Counted from the first letter of the stretch, positions 8,601 to 16,154 are shown. The stretch: DNA of 27,975 nucleotides from an uncultured Acidimicrobiaceae bacterium (GCA_937894805.1 CALAYR010000111.1:1-27975), one strand, 5' to 3'. Numbers and translations are program-made. Notes: generated by a model not told the origin, from the letters alone.

Positions 8601-9145
8601 CCGATGGCGATGACCTCGTGGTCTTCACTGACGACACGCGCACGACAGAGCAGACCCGATTCGTCTTCCCGCGCCAGCACCAAGAGCCATTTATGTGCAT
8701 CTCAGACTTCTTCCGCTCCGTAGAGAGTGGCGACAAGGACTACGCCAGCTTCATGCTGGTAACGATGGGCTCCCGCGTGAGCGAACGGTGCCAGGAACTC
8801 TTTGCCGAGGACCGCTACACCGACTATCTCATGCTGCACGGTCTCGGGGTCGAAATGGCCGAAGCTTTGGCCGAACTCTGGCACAAGCGGATTCGCGAAG
8901 AACTCGGCTTTGTCGACCAAGACGGACCCACGCTCACTGGCCTCTTCCGCCAGCAGTACCGCGGTGGTCGATACTCGTGGGGCTACCCCGCGTGCCCCGA
9001 TCTCACCGACAACGCGAAGGTTGCCGAGTTGCTCGGAGCCGGACGAATTGGTGTTGAAGTATCCGAAGGCTTCCAACTGCACCCTGAACAAACGACCGAC
9101 GCGATCATCTGTCACCATCCACAGTCGAAGTACTTTGTCGCCTAA
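5645..9145 (+). CDS. metH: Cobalamin-dependent methionine synthase
   Basis: This 1166-residue enzyme transfers a methyl group from 5-methyltetrahydrofolate to homocysteine through methylcobalamin. All four modules are present. The homocysteine domain (about 20-320) has zinc cysteines C236 ('LNCATGP') and C302/C303 ('GGCCGTT'). The pterin-binding domain (about 345-620) opens with 'GERTNANGSKKF'. The cobalamin cap and Rossmann domains (about 650-880) carry 'DVHDIGKN', with the cobalt-ligating His at 744. The C-terminal activation domain (about 915-1166) has 'RYSWGYPACPD' and ends in 'HHPQSKYF'. Length is close to the usual 1180-1230. The activation domain implies reactivation by S-adenosylmethionine plus a reductant. 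The gene is divergent from the adenosyltransferase gene and stands alone in its transcription unit. Confidence 0.97.
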   Translation: MTNLPPFKRPSASDPYLAALAQRALIFDGATGTNLQLENLTAADFGGDDLEGCNELLVLTRPDAIERLHRSFLDVGVDVIETNSFGSFSIVLAEYGIPEKAHELAITSAQIARRVADEYATANSPKFVAGSIGPGTKFPTLGQISYDELSASYEELAYGLLEGGVDLLLVETMFDLLSGKAAINACHRAMARHGRIVPIQAQVTIELSGRMLPGTEIGSAITSLLPLGVDVLGLNCATGPVEMHEPLRQLSDTAPVPLACLPNAGLPSVVDGKMHYDLTPDGLAEHLARFVADYGVAAVGGCCGTTPEHLARVVEEVGKVSRAVRAPIFEPSVSSIYSSTPYQQDRSVLIVGERTNANGSKKFREAMLEGDWDTCVGMARDQVKEGAHILDVCVDYTGADGIADMDALMSRLATQASVPIMVDTTEIATARAALTWLGGKAILNSVNLEEGDGPGTRLDGFLSLAAEFGSAVVATCIDEVGQARTAEWKVRAATNITNLAVEKYGIDPRDILIDPLALPLSTGMEESRRDGIETLEAIRRIKAELPGVQTILGLSNISFGLNPAARQALNSVFLHEASEAGLDSAIVHASKIVPLARIDEAVRTACLDLIYDRRTEEYDPLRKLIDLFEGVKVTDTSKSNLDDLPLRDRLRRRIIDGVRTGLEADLNAAMDEGIKPLEIVNDILLDGMKEVGELFATGEMQLPFVLQSAETMKSAVAHLEPFMEKSDQGGRGKVVLATVKGDVHDIGKNLVDIILTNNGYEVVNLGIKVGINEMLAAVDEHKADALGMSGLLVKSTLIMRENLQVMNELGYSDLPVLLGGAALTRTYVERDLREVYDGRLFYGKDAFEGLRVLDRLGELKKTNEVDDLFGREISERKVPRRSRDGMAPKPDGLPHRSPDVADNNELFTPPFLGSRVAKGMSIDEISEFLNLTALFRNQWGFRPEGDEDDNAFKTRVRSTLREQLAIAKAENLLNPQVVWGHFPVAADGDDLVVFTDDTRTTEQTRFVFPRQHQEPFMCISDFFRSVESGDKDYASFMLVTMGSRVSERCQELFAEDRYTDYLMLHGLGVEMAEALAELWHKRIREELGFVDQDGPTLTGLFRQQYRGGRYSWGYPACPDLTDNAKVAELLGAGRIGVEVSEGFQLHPEQTTDAIICHHPQSKYFVA

Positions 9146-9159
9146 TCTCCCGTTCCCAT

Positions 9160-9174
9160 TCATTCGCAGAATGA
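9160..9174. terminator. Weak stem-loop downstream of metH
   Basis: TCATTC-GCA-GAATGA forms a 6-bp stem with a 3-nt loop, 14 nt after the metH stop, flanked by partly complementary C- and G-runs. There is no T-tract, so an intrinsic terminator is only possible. The rest of the 187-base gap before 9333 shows nothing else beyond the weak promoter listed separately. Confidence 0.25.
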
Positions 9175-9318
9175 GGAGGGGTACCGTTGTTCAAATTCAT
9201 GATGGACGTATTTTCCACACTGCCCGGTGGTAAAGACTGCAACAGCGTCCTAGTGACATAGTTGAAGTGACAGCATCACAGTTCGGCACGAACGGAGTGA
9301 CGCAATCAACGCAAGTGC

Positions 9319-9324
9319 TAGCGT
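9319..9324 (+). promoter_or_regulatory. Possible -10 element of the SGNH-type gene
   Basis: TAGCGT ends 8 nt before ATG 9333. It supports that start over the GTG at 9267, but the spacing is 2 nt longer than at the other leaderless starts. Confidence 0.35.
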
Positions 9325-9332
9325 TCGCCCCT

Positions 9333-10322
9333 ATGCCACATAAAAGGTTTTCTTCGTGTTTGGCATTCGTAAGTGTCGCGTTAATCATCCTGCTAACAGC
9401 AGAGAATCACGCCACGGCTACCACCACCACGCAACCCACTCCGCTGGCACAGGTAGAGGCACTGCTGACAAACGGCGTTCAAGCCATCAAGGCACCCGGA
9501 GTAATGATTCCTCCAGTGAGCAGCTGGGCCTCATCAAGTCTGCAAACGGGCCCCACCAACCTGTGCTGGACACATGTCAAGAGCGCCACGACAACTCCAG
9601 CGTGCGTTTTTGGCAGCACCTCGAGCACGAAAGTGGTGGTTCTCGTTGGCGACTCGCAACTCTGGATGTGGGTTCCCGGTTTTGATCTATGGGCCAAAAA
9701 CAAGAATTTGAAACTTGTTGTGTTTGCCAAAGGTTCCTGTCCACCATGGATTGACGCCCAGCAAACATATTTCGACAACAGTCCATTTCCGGAGTGCCGT
9801 CAGTACCAAAAGTGGGCAAATGCAGCGATCAATGCCCTCCATCCGAAGCTCATCATTGCCGCGGGGCTGGAGCCAATGTGGCCCAAGAGTTTCTGCACTC
9901 AGTGCACTCCGACTCAGATTGACGCAATCTTCAAAAACGACATTCAGTCATTCGTAAACGCAGTAACACCTTCGCATGCTCGGATTGCCATGCTCGCTCC
10001 ATCGCCGTCCTTTTACTATGGTGCTGGCATTCAAGCTCCCAGCTGCGTAGCGCAGAACTTGAACAACCTACACGCCTGTAATGCCAAGAAAATCGCTCAG
10101 CTGGGTTCGTATAAGTGGAGTCGCTCGTATTCAGCTTTGGCGATTCCGAAGGGGATCTACTGGGTAGACATCCAACAACTGCTCTGCGTGAATGGCATCT
10201 GCCCAATGACAGCCGGCCCATACCTCGTCTACAAGGACAATGATCACATCACGCGTGAGTGGGCGATAAAGAGTGCACCTGCGCTGACTCCATTGCTTGC
10301 GGCAGCCATAGCCGGACTCTGA
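9333..10322 (+). CDS. Secreted SGNH-fold protein (acyltransferase-associated SGNH domain, stand-alone)
   Basis: This 329-residue exported protein resembles the SGNH domain fused to acyltransferase-3 proteins of the OafA type, but the membrane acyltransferase is absent. Residues 1-29 form a signal peptide (basic start 'MPHKRF', hydrophobic core about 9-22), followed by a short Thr-rich stretch. The catalytic features are 'VGDSQ' with nucleophile S108 and the C-terminal 'KDNDHIT' with D302 and H305 as the DxxH pair. About ten cysteines, including a CxxC at 188/191, suggest disulfides outside the cell. The likely chemistry is hydrolysis or transfer of O-acyl groups on a surface glycan, which is inference. 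I chose ATG 9333 because it gives a clean signal peptide; GTG 9267 would add 22 non-signal residues. Confidence 0.72.
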   Translation: MPHKRFSSCLAFVSVALIILLTAENHATATTTTQPTPLAQVEALLTNGVQAIKAPGVMIPPVSSWASSSLQTGPTNLCWTHVKSATTTPACVFGSTSSTKVVVLVGDSQLWMWVPGFDLWAKNKNLKLVVFAKGSCPPWIDAQQTYFDNSPFPECRQYQKWANAAINALHPKLIIAAGLEPMWPKSFCTQCTPTQIDAIFKNDIQSFVNAVTPSHARIAMLAPSPSFYYGAGIQAPSCVAQNLNNLHACNAKKIAQLGSYKWSRSYSALAIPKGIYWVDIQQLLCVNGICPMTAGPYLVYKDNDHITREWAIKSAPALTPLLAAAIAGL

Positions 10323-10471
10323 GTATCTCTTAACTACGAAGGCTAAATTTCGACTACTTCGTCGAGACCCTTAGCGTTGGTAGCACCCCACTGCAACCCG
10401 GCTCGGGAATCGATAGACCGCAGCAGGCTCAAGTATCCAAAACAACTTCACAGTGGATCACCATCGAAGCG
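10323..10471. other. Intergenic region between convergent genes, nothing recognised
   Basis: This 149-base gap separates the stops of the SGNH gene and the six-cysteine protein gene. I see no T-tract terminator, RNA gene or open frame. A short CGAC/GTCG inverted repeat near 10361-10374 is too small to interpret. Confidence 0.5.
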
Positions 10472-10927
10472 CTACTGGTAGGCAGACTCCGAGGTTCGCC
10501 TCATAACGAATCCGCGATGGTCTTGGTTATAACAAGAGACCGACCCCGCCTCGAGATCGCACGTCAATGGGCCATCGATGACGCGCGTACCAACCTTCAA
10601 GGTCCCTGTGCCGAGTCCCGGGTTGCCCAAACAGCTCCCGGTGTCACAGAGCTTCCACGACCCGTTCTCCTTCATATGAATCGAACGATTTGTTGCAACG
10701 GACTGACAGTACGCATACGTGCCGAGTGCTTCCGAGTGTGAGACCTCACATTGGAGATCCGAAGCAGGGGCGAAGAATTCATAGGCGTGTTGCGATCCGA
10801 CGTGCAACTGATGAGTTGGTTGAAAACCAGTAGATCGAGACGCCGTGAACACAATCGCACCACTAACCAGAAGGGCGACCAGAGCAAAGATAGCGATACT
10901 CGATCGACGCGTGCTGAAAATATTCAT
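10472..10927 (-). CDS. Small secreted or membrane-anchored six-cysteine protein
   Basis: I do not recognise this 151-residue protein with certainty. The N-terminus ('MNIFSTRRSS' then a hydrophobic run 11-28) is an uncleaved anchor or signal peptide. The exported part carries six cysteines (C60, C74, C94, C99, C123, C132), an even number that fits three disulfides. The layout 'FFAPASDLQC ... C ... SWKLC ... C.GN ... GPLTC ... SC ... RGF' resembles a widespread type of short actinobacterial secreted proteins of unknown function. ATG 10927 is supported by a -10 element (TACAGT) exactly 6 nt upstream. It lies after the S15-type hydrolase gene on the same strand, but a long hairpin and its own promoter separate them. 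Its 3' end converges on the SGNH gene. Confidence 0.7.
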   Translation of the reverse strand: MNIFSTRRSSIAIFALVALLVSGAIVFTASRSTGFQPTHQLHVGSQHAYEFFAPASDLQCEVSHSEALGTYAYCQSVATNRSIHMKENGSWKLCDTGSCLGNPGLGTGTLKVGTRVIDGPLTCDLEAGSVSCYNQDHRGFVMRRTSESAYQ

Positions 10928-10933
10928 AGAAGG

Positions 10934-10939
10934 ACTGTA
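10934..10939 (-). promoter_or_regulatory. -10 element of a leaderless six-cysteine-protein transcript
   Basis: TACAGT on the minus strand ends 6 nt before ATG 10927. The base next to it, 10940, is all that separates it from the long inverted repeat 10941-10983, so the -35 region would lie inside that repeat. Confidence 0.5.
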
Positions 10940-10940
10940 A

Positions 10941-10983
10941 CGAGATATGTCCTTGTGCCTTTAGGGCACAAGGACATATCTTG
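10941..10983. terminator. Long inverted repeat (19-bp stem, 5-nt loop)
   Basis: The arms 10941-10959 and 10965-10983 pair over 19 positions with a single G-T mismatch (a wobble pair in RNA); the inner 17 pairs are perfect. The loop is 10960-10964. It follows the stop of the S15-type hydrolase gene by 30 bases and precedes the next gene's -10 element by one base. It has no T-tract on either side. It may act as a transcript end or 3' stabiliser for the hydrolase mRNA, or as an operator for the downstream promoter. Confidence 0.6.
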
Positions 10984-11013
10984 ATCGGACAACTGATTGT
11001 CGGTAGAGAGGCA

Positions 11014-13284
11014 TCAGCCTCCGTTGCCAGCGGCCACGTACGTACGGCACGGCTGACCACGGTTGCTACCGCAAGCTGGCTGACTGTCGGTCGCCGTCAC
11101 CGTCGACACGACAGGGAGAACTAATGCGGAGGTGCCGAAATAGATAGTGTTCGTCACCGCACCGTTAGTCACCAGGCTGCCAAACTCCCACGAAGGACGG
11201 TCTCCACCAGGTGCGCTGATTGTGATGCGGATCTTGGATCCCGATCGGAAGGTGAAGGCAATGGGGTTGATAGGCACCCGTACATTGACTGCAACTCCTG
11301 GTGTCAGAGCTCGAGATTTGCTCGCAATGTAGAGCGGGACCGGCGCGTACTGCGTCGAGGCCTTGGTATCAAAAGTATGGTAGCTGGCGCGCAGGAACCC
11401 CGAAGTCACGTACATCTCTTGGCCATTGCTGCGCACTTCCGACACAGTGACTTGAATATCGGTGTTTGTTGCCGTTGAGGCAAGTCGAAGATTCAGGCTC
11501 GCCGGACCGACGACGGTTGTGTTCTTCGTCAATGGGCTCGAGAGAAAGCCTGCACCATCAGTGCCCGTAACAGCAGTCCAGTTGTAGTTCGGCTGTGCCG
11601 CCCAAGCATTGAAGTTTGATCCCGCGGACGTTGTTGGCCGCGTGGAGGAATCTGGCTTGTAGGTCGCACTACCGGAAGTCGGGGCCGCACTCAGCAGCGC
11701 TCCACTGGCACCTAGATAGAAGGTAGTGGCCTTGGCCGTCGTTGGGGGAAAGGCGGTAAAGCCGGCCTCGTAGGCAGGCGACAGCACGCCGGCGCCGGCG
11801 GTTGAGTTGCCGTTGTCAAAGAGCACTCGAATACGAGCATCCTTTTTGAATGCCGCGAGGGCGCTGGCGTAGCTCGGGGATCCCGTGAAGCGAACAGCAG
11901 GGAATGTGGCCCCGGCCGTTGGCTGTGCCCCCGCCATGAAGAGATTGCCCAGTAGGCCGATAGCAGCTGGCTTGCGCTTGCCGACAAACAGATTCAAGAA
12001 TTCGTACCAACGAGTGAATATCGCAGGCGAGAAGGAGTCCACGTGGGTTCCGTTCTGCATCGTGACCCAGACGCTCTTGTCCTTCGAGAGTGCGCTAATG
12101 ATCGCGGGCCACTGAGGACCGGTCTGCTCGTCTTGAAGCCCACCAGTCAGGAAGACGGGAACCTTGATCGAGGCGGCCCACTTCTGGGGCGATCGAACGT
12201 CGTAGAGCGAAGGAGTCCGGTCGTCATGAAGGGCGAGAATCTCATTTACGTCCTGGGCTTGCCCGTGGAACCTCTGGTTATCGGAGCAGACGGTATCTCC
12301 GGTGTCGATTTGCGCTTGTGTCCAGGACTGACCCAACGGTGCAGGCTTCGCGTCACTGACACGTTCCGCGATCCAGCCAGCAGCAAAACCGGTGTTGCGA
12401 ATTCCACCAGGCGATCCCGTGGCAAACAGGTCATTCGTTGGACTCATGGGTGCAATGGCGGCTAGGTGTGGTGGTTGGAGGCCAGCCACGGCGAACTGGC
12501 TAATACCGGAGTAGGAGATGCCAATGAGGCCAACCTGGTGATTAGAAACCCACGACTCACGAGCAATCCGCTCGACGGCGTCGTATCCGTCCGTAGCCAA
12601 CGTGGGCCCGAAGAGGTCGTAGGCGCCGCCGGAGCAGCCTGAGCCGCGAATCTGGAGTGACACAGTGGCGAAGCCAACGCTTGGCCCAATCAATGCACCC
12701 AGCGCTGTCGATGATGAAGGCAGGAGCGGATCATTTGAAGGATGTCCCGGTCGGCCCAAATATGAATCAACGAGCGAGTGCGGCGCGGCCGTGTTGTAGC
12801 CCGAGTATTCAATCAACGTGACGAAGGGGCCGTTGGCGAGCGTCTTTCCATCAGGGAGTCGGACGGTGGCCGCCAACTTGATGCCGTCACGCATGGTGAT
12901 GTAGTTCAGGCCCTGGTGGAGTGGAGCACCGGAGTAGAGGGATGCGTTCGGTGCCTTGGTGTCAAGGACTGAGAAGGATGGCTGACTGACGCCACCAACG
13001 GTGGCGTGGTAGCCAGCGCCAGTAGCGAGGTCATGAAACACTAAGGCGCCGTGGTCGTCGGTCACGCCCGTGCCAACGGTGACGTTCTTGGCGTTGTAGA
13101 GCGTGACAGACACTCCTGCGGCGGCCGCACCGCTGGCAGTCGTTGAAACGTAGGCAGCGTTAACCGATCCACGAACGGACACAGTGATTGTGCTCGCCAT
13201 AGAGGCGTGGGCTAGACCCAACGTCGCAATAAGTGTCAGCGCCATAGTTACGGCAAGACGTGAAACATACTTTGAACCCAACAT
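11014..13284 (-). CDS. Secreted X-Pro dipeptidyl-peptidase/CocE-type serine hydrolase
   Basis: This 756-residue exported enzyme belongs to peptidase family S15 and the CocE/NonD hydrolases; it could act on peptides or on esters, and the substrate is unknown. Residues 1-32 are a signal peptide. Residues 33-100 look like a carboxypeptidase-regulatory or Ig-like beta domain ('SVTLYNAKNVTVGTG'). The alpha/beta hydrolase domain (about 125-440) has nucleophile S257 in 'GISYSG', acid D385 in 'GGLQDEQTG' and H414 in 'NGTHVDS'. The C-terminal region (about 480-740) matches the jelly-roll X-Pro-DAP C-terminal domain ('GDRPSWEFGS'). I chose ATG 13284 because a GGGGGGA ribosome site precedes it and it opens a proper signal peptide. 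The gene starts 57 nt after the lipB-lipA stop on the same strand. Confidence 0.88.
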   Translation of the reverse strand: MLGSKYVSRLAVTMALTLIATLGLAHASMASTITVSVRGSVNAAYVSTTASGAAAAGVSVTLYNAKNVTVGTGVTDDHGALVFHDLATGAGYHATVGGVSQPSFSVLDTKAPNASLYSGAPLHQGLNYITMRDGIKLAATVRLPDGKTLANGPFVTLIEYSGYNTAAPHSLVDSYLGRPGHPSNDPLLPSSSTALGALIGPSVGFATVSLQIRGSGCSGGAYDLFGPTLATDGYDAVERIARESWVSNHQVGLIGISYSGISQFAVAGLQPPHLAAIAPMSPTNDLFATGSPGGIRNTGFAAGWIAERVSDAKPAPLGQSWTQAQIDTGDTVCSDNQRFHGQAQDVNEILALHDDRTPSLYDVRSPQKWAASIKVPVFLTGGLQDEQTGPQWPAIISALSKDKSVWVTMQNGTHVDSFSPAIFTRWYEFLNLFVGKRKPAAIGLLGNLFMAGAQPTAGATFPAVRFTGSPSYASALAAFKKDARIRVLFDNGNSTAGAGVLSPAYEAGFTAFPPTTAKATTFYLGASGALLSAAPTSGSATYKPDSSTRPTTSAGSNFNAWAAQPNYNWTAVTGTDGAGFLSSPLTKNTTVVGPASLNLRLASTATNTDIQVTVSEVRSNGQEMYVTSGFLRASYHTFDTKASTQYAPVPLYIASKSRALTPGVAVNVRVPINPIAFTFRSGSKIRITISAPGGDRPSWEFGSLVTNGAVTNTIYFGTSALVLPVVSTVTATDSQPACGSNRGQPCRTYVAAGNGG

Positions 13285-13288
13285 GATT

Positions 13289-13294
13289 CCCCCC
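13289..13294 (-). promoter_or_regulatory. Shine-Dalgarno of the S15/CocE-type gene
   Basis: A GGGGGG run (in CTGGGGGGAATC) lies 4 nt before ATG 13284. It decides this start against the one 12 codons upstream at 13320. Confidence 0.6.
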
Positions 13295-13341
13295 AGGAAG
13301 TAGTTTCTAATGCATAGCACCGAATTTACGGAACTGAAGAC

Positions 13342-14970
13342 TTAGGCGTTAGTACGAATACTTACAGGGGCCGGAGCGGCAGCAGCGGCATCACGGGCGT
13401 GATAGCTCGAGCGCGTCAGAGGGGAGCTCTGGACGTACGCCAATCCCAAGGAGCGGCCTACAGCGGCTAACTCATCAAACTCGTAGGGTTCCCACCAGCG
13501 TGCCACGGGAAGATGTTTCGTCGTAGGACGCAAATACTGACCGATGGTGGCAATCTGGACCCCGACTGCAGCCAGGTCCGCCAACGTCTCTTCAACTTCG
13601 TCGCGACGCTCCCCCAGCCCCACCATAAGACCGGACTTGGTCGTAAGGCCCGCCGCACGGCCACGAGCCAGGACGGTAAGACTCCGAAGGTATCCGGCCG
13701 ACGGGCGAACGGCATACTGAAGGCGCGCCACCGTCTCAATGTTGTGATTCAAGACATCAGGCCTGGCGTCGAGAATGAGCTGTAGCGATGCCATATCTCC
13801 CTTGACGTCACTAATTAAGACTTCCACCTGCGTATCGGGCTTGCGCTCACGAATGGCACGGATGGTGTCGGCAATCGCTCCGGCTCCGCCATCTTCAAGG
13901 TCGTCGCGTGCAACACAGGTGATGACGGCGTGGGAGAGATTCAAGCGGACAACGGCTTCGGCCACCCGGGCCGGCTCCGTGGCATCGAGCGGCATTGGCT
14001 TACGGGTGTCAATCAGGCAAAACCCGCAGGCTCGCGTGCACCGCTCACCGTTCACCATGAAAGTGGCCGTGCCGTCTTGCCAGCATTCGAAGATGTTCGG
14101 GCAGCCCGCCTCTTCGCAGACTGTTACCAGCCGTAAGTCCTCGGTTAGTTTGCGCAAGGAGTTGAACTCGTCACCCATGTGGGCCGGAATTCTCAGCCAT
14201 TCCGGCTTACGCGTCGCAATATCGAGACCTTCATCGGGGTCGACTCCAGCCTTACGAAGACGGCGGATAAGTGGACGCTCGTTGCTCATGGTGGCGGCCG
14301 AGCGATCTACTGAGGCCACGCTCGTCGCTCCCCCGAGGGCTTCGGCGACGGAAGCTCCAATCGAGTCTTCCGCTTCTTCAAACGGCACGCTCAGACCGAG
14401 ACTGTGCAGCGAGCCCACCGGGTACTCCGATATCCCGCATGGAACAATCGCTGTAAATGCTTCCAGATCAACATTCACATTCAGAGCAATGCCATGGAGC
14501 GTTCGACGACGACCAGTGCCGTCTCGTTCGGTACGAACACCCACTTGACCAATCTTCACCGGCGCCGTGTCCACGTGGGCCCAAATGCCGGGGAAGCCTT
14601 CGAGTCGTCCGATGTGGCCCAAAACACCCTGCTGATCGAGACTCTTGACTGCCGAGATAACACCGTCCTCTAGTCGAGCAACATGGAGACGTCCGGCCGA
14701 AGGGTCATCCTCAGCAGTGACAATCGCCCAGACCACAACCTGCCCGGGACCGTGATACGTAACATCTCCCCCACGATCGGCGTCCACCACCGTGGCGGCG
14801 AGTGTCTCCGGCGCAACGAGGAATGATTCATTGTTCGCGCGAATTCCACGCGTATAGGTCGGTGGGTGTTCAAAAACCAACACGTAGTCGTCGGTGGCCT
14901 CGAGAAGGGCGTGCTGAAAGTCGTTCACTTCGGCGAACGTCACGCGTCCGAGGTGTCGACGACGGAGCAT
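13342..14970 (-). CDS. Fused octanoyltransferase-lipoyl synthase (LipB-LipA)
   Basis: This 542-residue protein joins the two steps of lipoate assembly in one chain. LipB (about 1-210) moves octanoate from acyl-carrier protein to a lipoyl-domain lysine. Its substrate loop 'RGGDVTYHGPGQ' (66-77), catalytic K139 ('VKIGQVGV') and C178 ('IVPCGI') are intact. LipA (about 228-525) inserts two sulfurs. It has the auxiliary-cluster cysteines C285, C290 and C296 (CX4CX5C), the radical-SAM cysteines C311, C315 and C318 (CX3CX2C), and the C-terminal 'RSSYHA' (520-525) that supplies the serine ligand. M228 is where a separate LipA would begin, but no stop codon separates the parts and no Shine-Dalgarno precedes it. 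The ATG overlaps the E2 stop (TAATG). The fusion is seen directly; its benefit is inference. Confidence 0.95.
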   Translation of the reverse strand: MLRRRHLGRVTFAEVNDFQHALLEATDDYVLVFEHPPTYTRGIRANNESFLVAPETLAATVVDADRGGDVTYHGPGQVVVWAIVTAEDDPSAGRLHVARLEDGVISAVKSLDQQGVLGHIGRLEGFPGIWAHVDTAPVKIGQVGVRTERDGTGRRRTLHGIALNVNVDLEAFTAIVPCGISEYPVGSLHSLGLSVPFEEAEDSIGASVAEALGGATSVASVDRSAATMSNERPLIRRLRKAGVDPDEGLDIATRKPEWLRIPAHMGDEFNSLRKLTEDLRLVTVCEEAGCPNIFECWQDGTATFMVNGERCTRACGFCLIDTRKPMPLDATEPARVAEAVVRLNLSHAVITCVARDDLEDGGAGAIADTIRAIRERKPDTQVEVLISDVKGDMASLQLILDARPDVLNHNIETVARLQYAVRPSAGYLRSLTVLARGRAAGLTTKSGLMVGLGERRDEVEETLADLAAVGVQIATIGQYLRPTTKHLPVARWWEPYEFDELAAVGRSLGLAYVQSSPLTRSSYHARDAAAAAPAPVSIRTNA

Positions 14971-16154
14971 TACCGCTCCGCGTTGACGTCAATTGCGGCT
15001 AACAGTTCACCAACGCGCTCAAGATATTTGGCCGCAGACACCGGGTCCGCGACACGGTGGTCGAATGAAAGTCCGAGCACCAAACGGCGTCCCGGTTCAA
15101 CGACCTCGACACCGTCGCGCACGACCACCACAGGGGCGTGACGTACGGCACCAACGGAGAGAGCCGCCACATTGGGCTGAATCAGCAGCGGCATGGCCAC
15201 GAGCGTGGACGGCGTTGGGGCGGCGAGTAGTGAGAATGTGCCGCCGAGGAGGTCATCGGTTGTTAGCTGCCGTGACTCCACGCGATCCGAGAGGTCATTC
15301 AAACGGTGTGCCAATGCCCGCAACGTGAGTCCGCCAGCGGCGTGCACCACGGGAACCAACATTCCAGCGGGCTGAAGGCTCCGTACAAATCCCAAGTTGA
15401 TCGTTCGGTGAATTATGAGGTCGTCACCCGCAACGGTGGCGTTAAAGAAGTCGAATTCGGCCAACGCGCGAACTGCCGCCAAGCCAACGAGTGCTTCATC
15501 ATTGATAGGCGTACCGTCCGAAGTAGTACGACCTACTGCATCCAGCTTTATGAAGACTGAAGCGTCAACCTCCACGGCCACAAAGCCATGCGGACTGGTA
15601 CGGACGGAGTCCACCATGTGCTGCGCCATACGACGCATGCCGGGGGTTAGGGCAATCGGAAGGTCGTCGGTGGGGCCATTGGCTACCGCCGACTCGGCGT
15701 CACGTCGGGTAATCGACCCGCCAGGACCAGTGCCCTGCACGGCCCGGGCATCGACTCCACCGCCATCCAAAATCCTTCGAACGATGGGGGAAACGACCAA
15801 GCCCTTCTCAGAACTCGTCACCGCATTGGATGGCAACGATGGTGCAGAGGAAGCACTTGGACTGGGCGCAGCCACAGGAGCATCTGCGACTGGTGCGGGG
15901 GATTCGGTACTCGCACCGTCCAACTCCCCAATCACGGCGACGACGGCTCCAACGCCAACGGTGTCACCTTCGTTGGCCAAGATCTTGAGCAGTACTCCGG
16001 CGGCCGGTGAGGGCAACTCGGAGTCCACTTTGTCCGTGGAAATCTCAAAGAGAGGTTCGTCTCGCTCGATGATGTCCCCGACACTCTTCATCCAACGAGT
16101 GATGATGCCCTCGGTAACTGACTCACCGAGCGAAGGAAGCGTTACATCAGCCAA
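14970..16154 (-). CDS. 2-oxoacid dehydrogenase E2 (dihydrolipoyl acyltransferase)
   Basis: This 394-residue protein is the lipoylated core of a pyruvate, 2-oxoglutarate or branched-chain 2-oxoacid dehydrogenase complex; which one cannot be told. The lipoyl domain (1-80) has the modified lysine K42 in 'STDKVDS'. An Ala/Pro/Ser linker (about 82-117) follows, then the peripheral-subunit binding domain (about 120-158, 'VSPIVRRIL'), then the acyltransferase domain (about 168-394). The catalytic motif is DHRVADP (365-371) where the norm is DHRxxDG, and the preceding stretch also lacks the usual Asn-Gly pattern. I chose TTG 16154 because the lipoyl domain starts directly after it; it overlaps the end of lpd by 8 bases. 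The stop overlaps the lipB-lipA ATG. No E1 gene is in the window. Confidence 0.88.
   Translation of the reverse strand: MADVTLPSLGESVTEGIITRWMKSVGDIIERDEPLFEISTDKVDSELPSPAAGVLLKILANEGDTVGVGAVVAVIGELDGASTESPAPVADAPVAAPSPSASSAPSLPSNAVTSSEKGLVVSPIVRRILDGGGVDARAVQGTGPGGSITRRDAESAVANGPTDDLPIALTPGMRRMAQHMVDSVRTSPHGFVAVEVDASVFIKLDAVGRTTSDGTPINDEALVGLAAVRALAEFDFFNATVAGDDLIIHRTINLGFVRSLQPAGMLVPVVHAAGGLTLRALAHRLNDLSDRVESRQLTTDDLLGGTFSLLAAPTPSTLVAMPLLIQPNVAALSVGAVRHAPVVVVRDGVEVVEPGRRLVLGLSFDHRVADPVSAAKYLERVGELLAAIDVNAER

Noticed and set aside
10323..10471. A tRNA- or tmRNA-like element between the convergent genes
   Set aside because: A short stretch near 10400-10412 resembles a T-loop arm at a glance, but no acceptor stem, anticodon arm or CCA end can be paired.
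14283..14295. A frameshift or assembly join between lipB and lipA
   Set aside because: The frame is continuous through the linker with no stop and no local loss of similarity, and both flanking domains are complete. An in-frame error joining them cannot be excluded but is unlikely.
13775..14548. A 257-codon open frame antisense to lipB-lipA
   Set aside because: It opposes a frame with all catalytic residues intact, and its translation is low-complexity Ser/Arg/Pro-rich, typical of a shadow.
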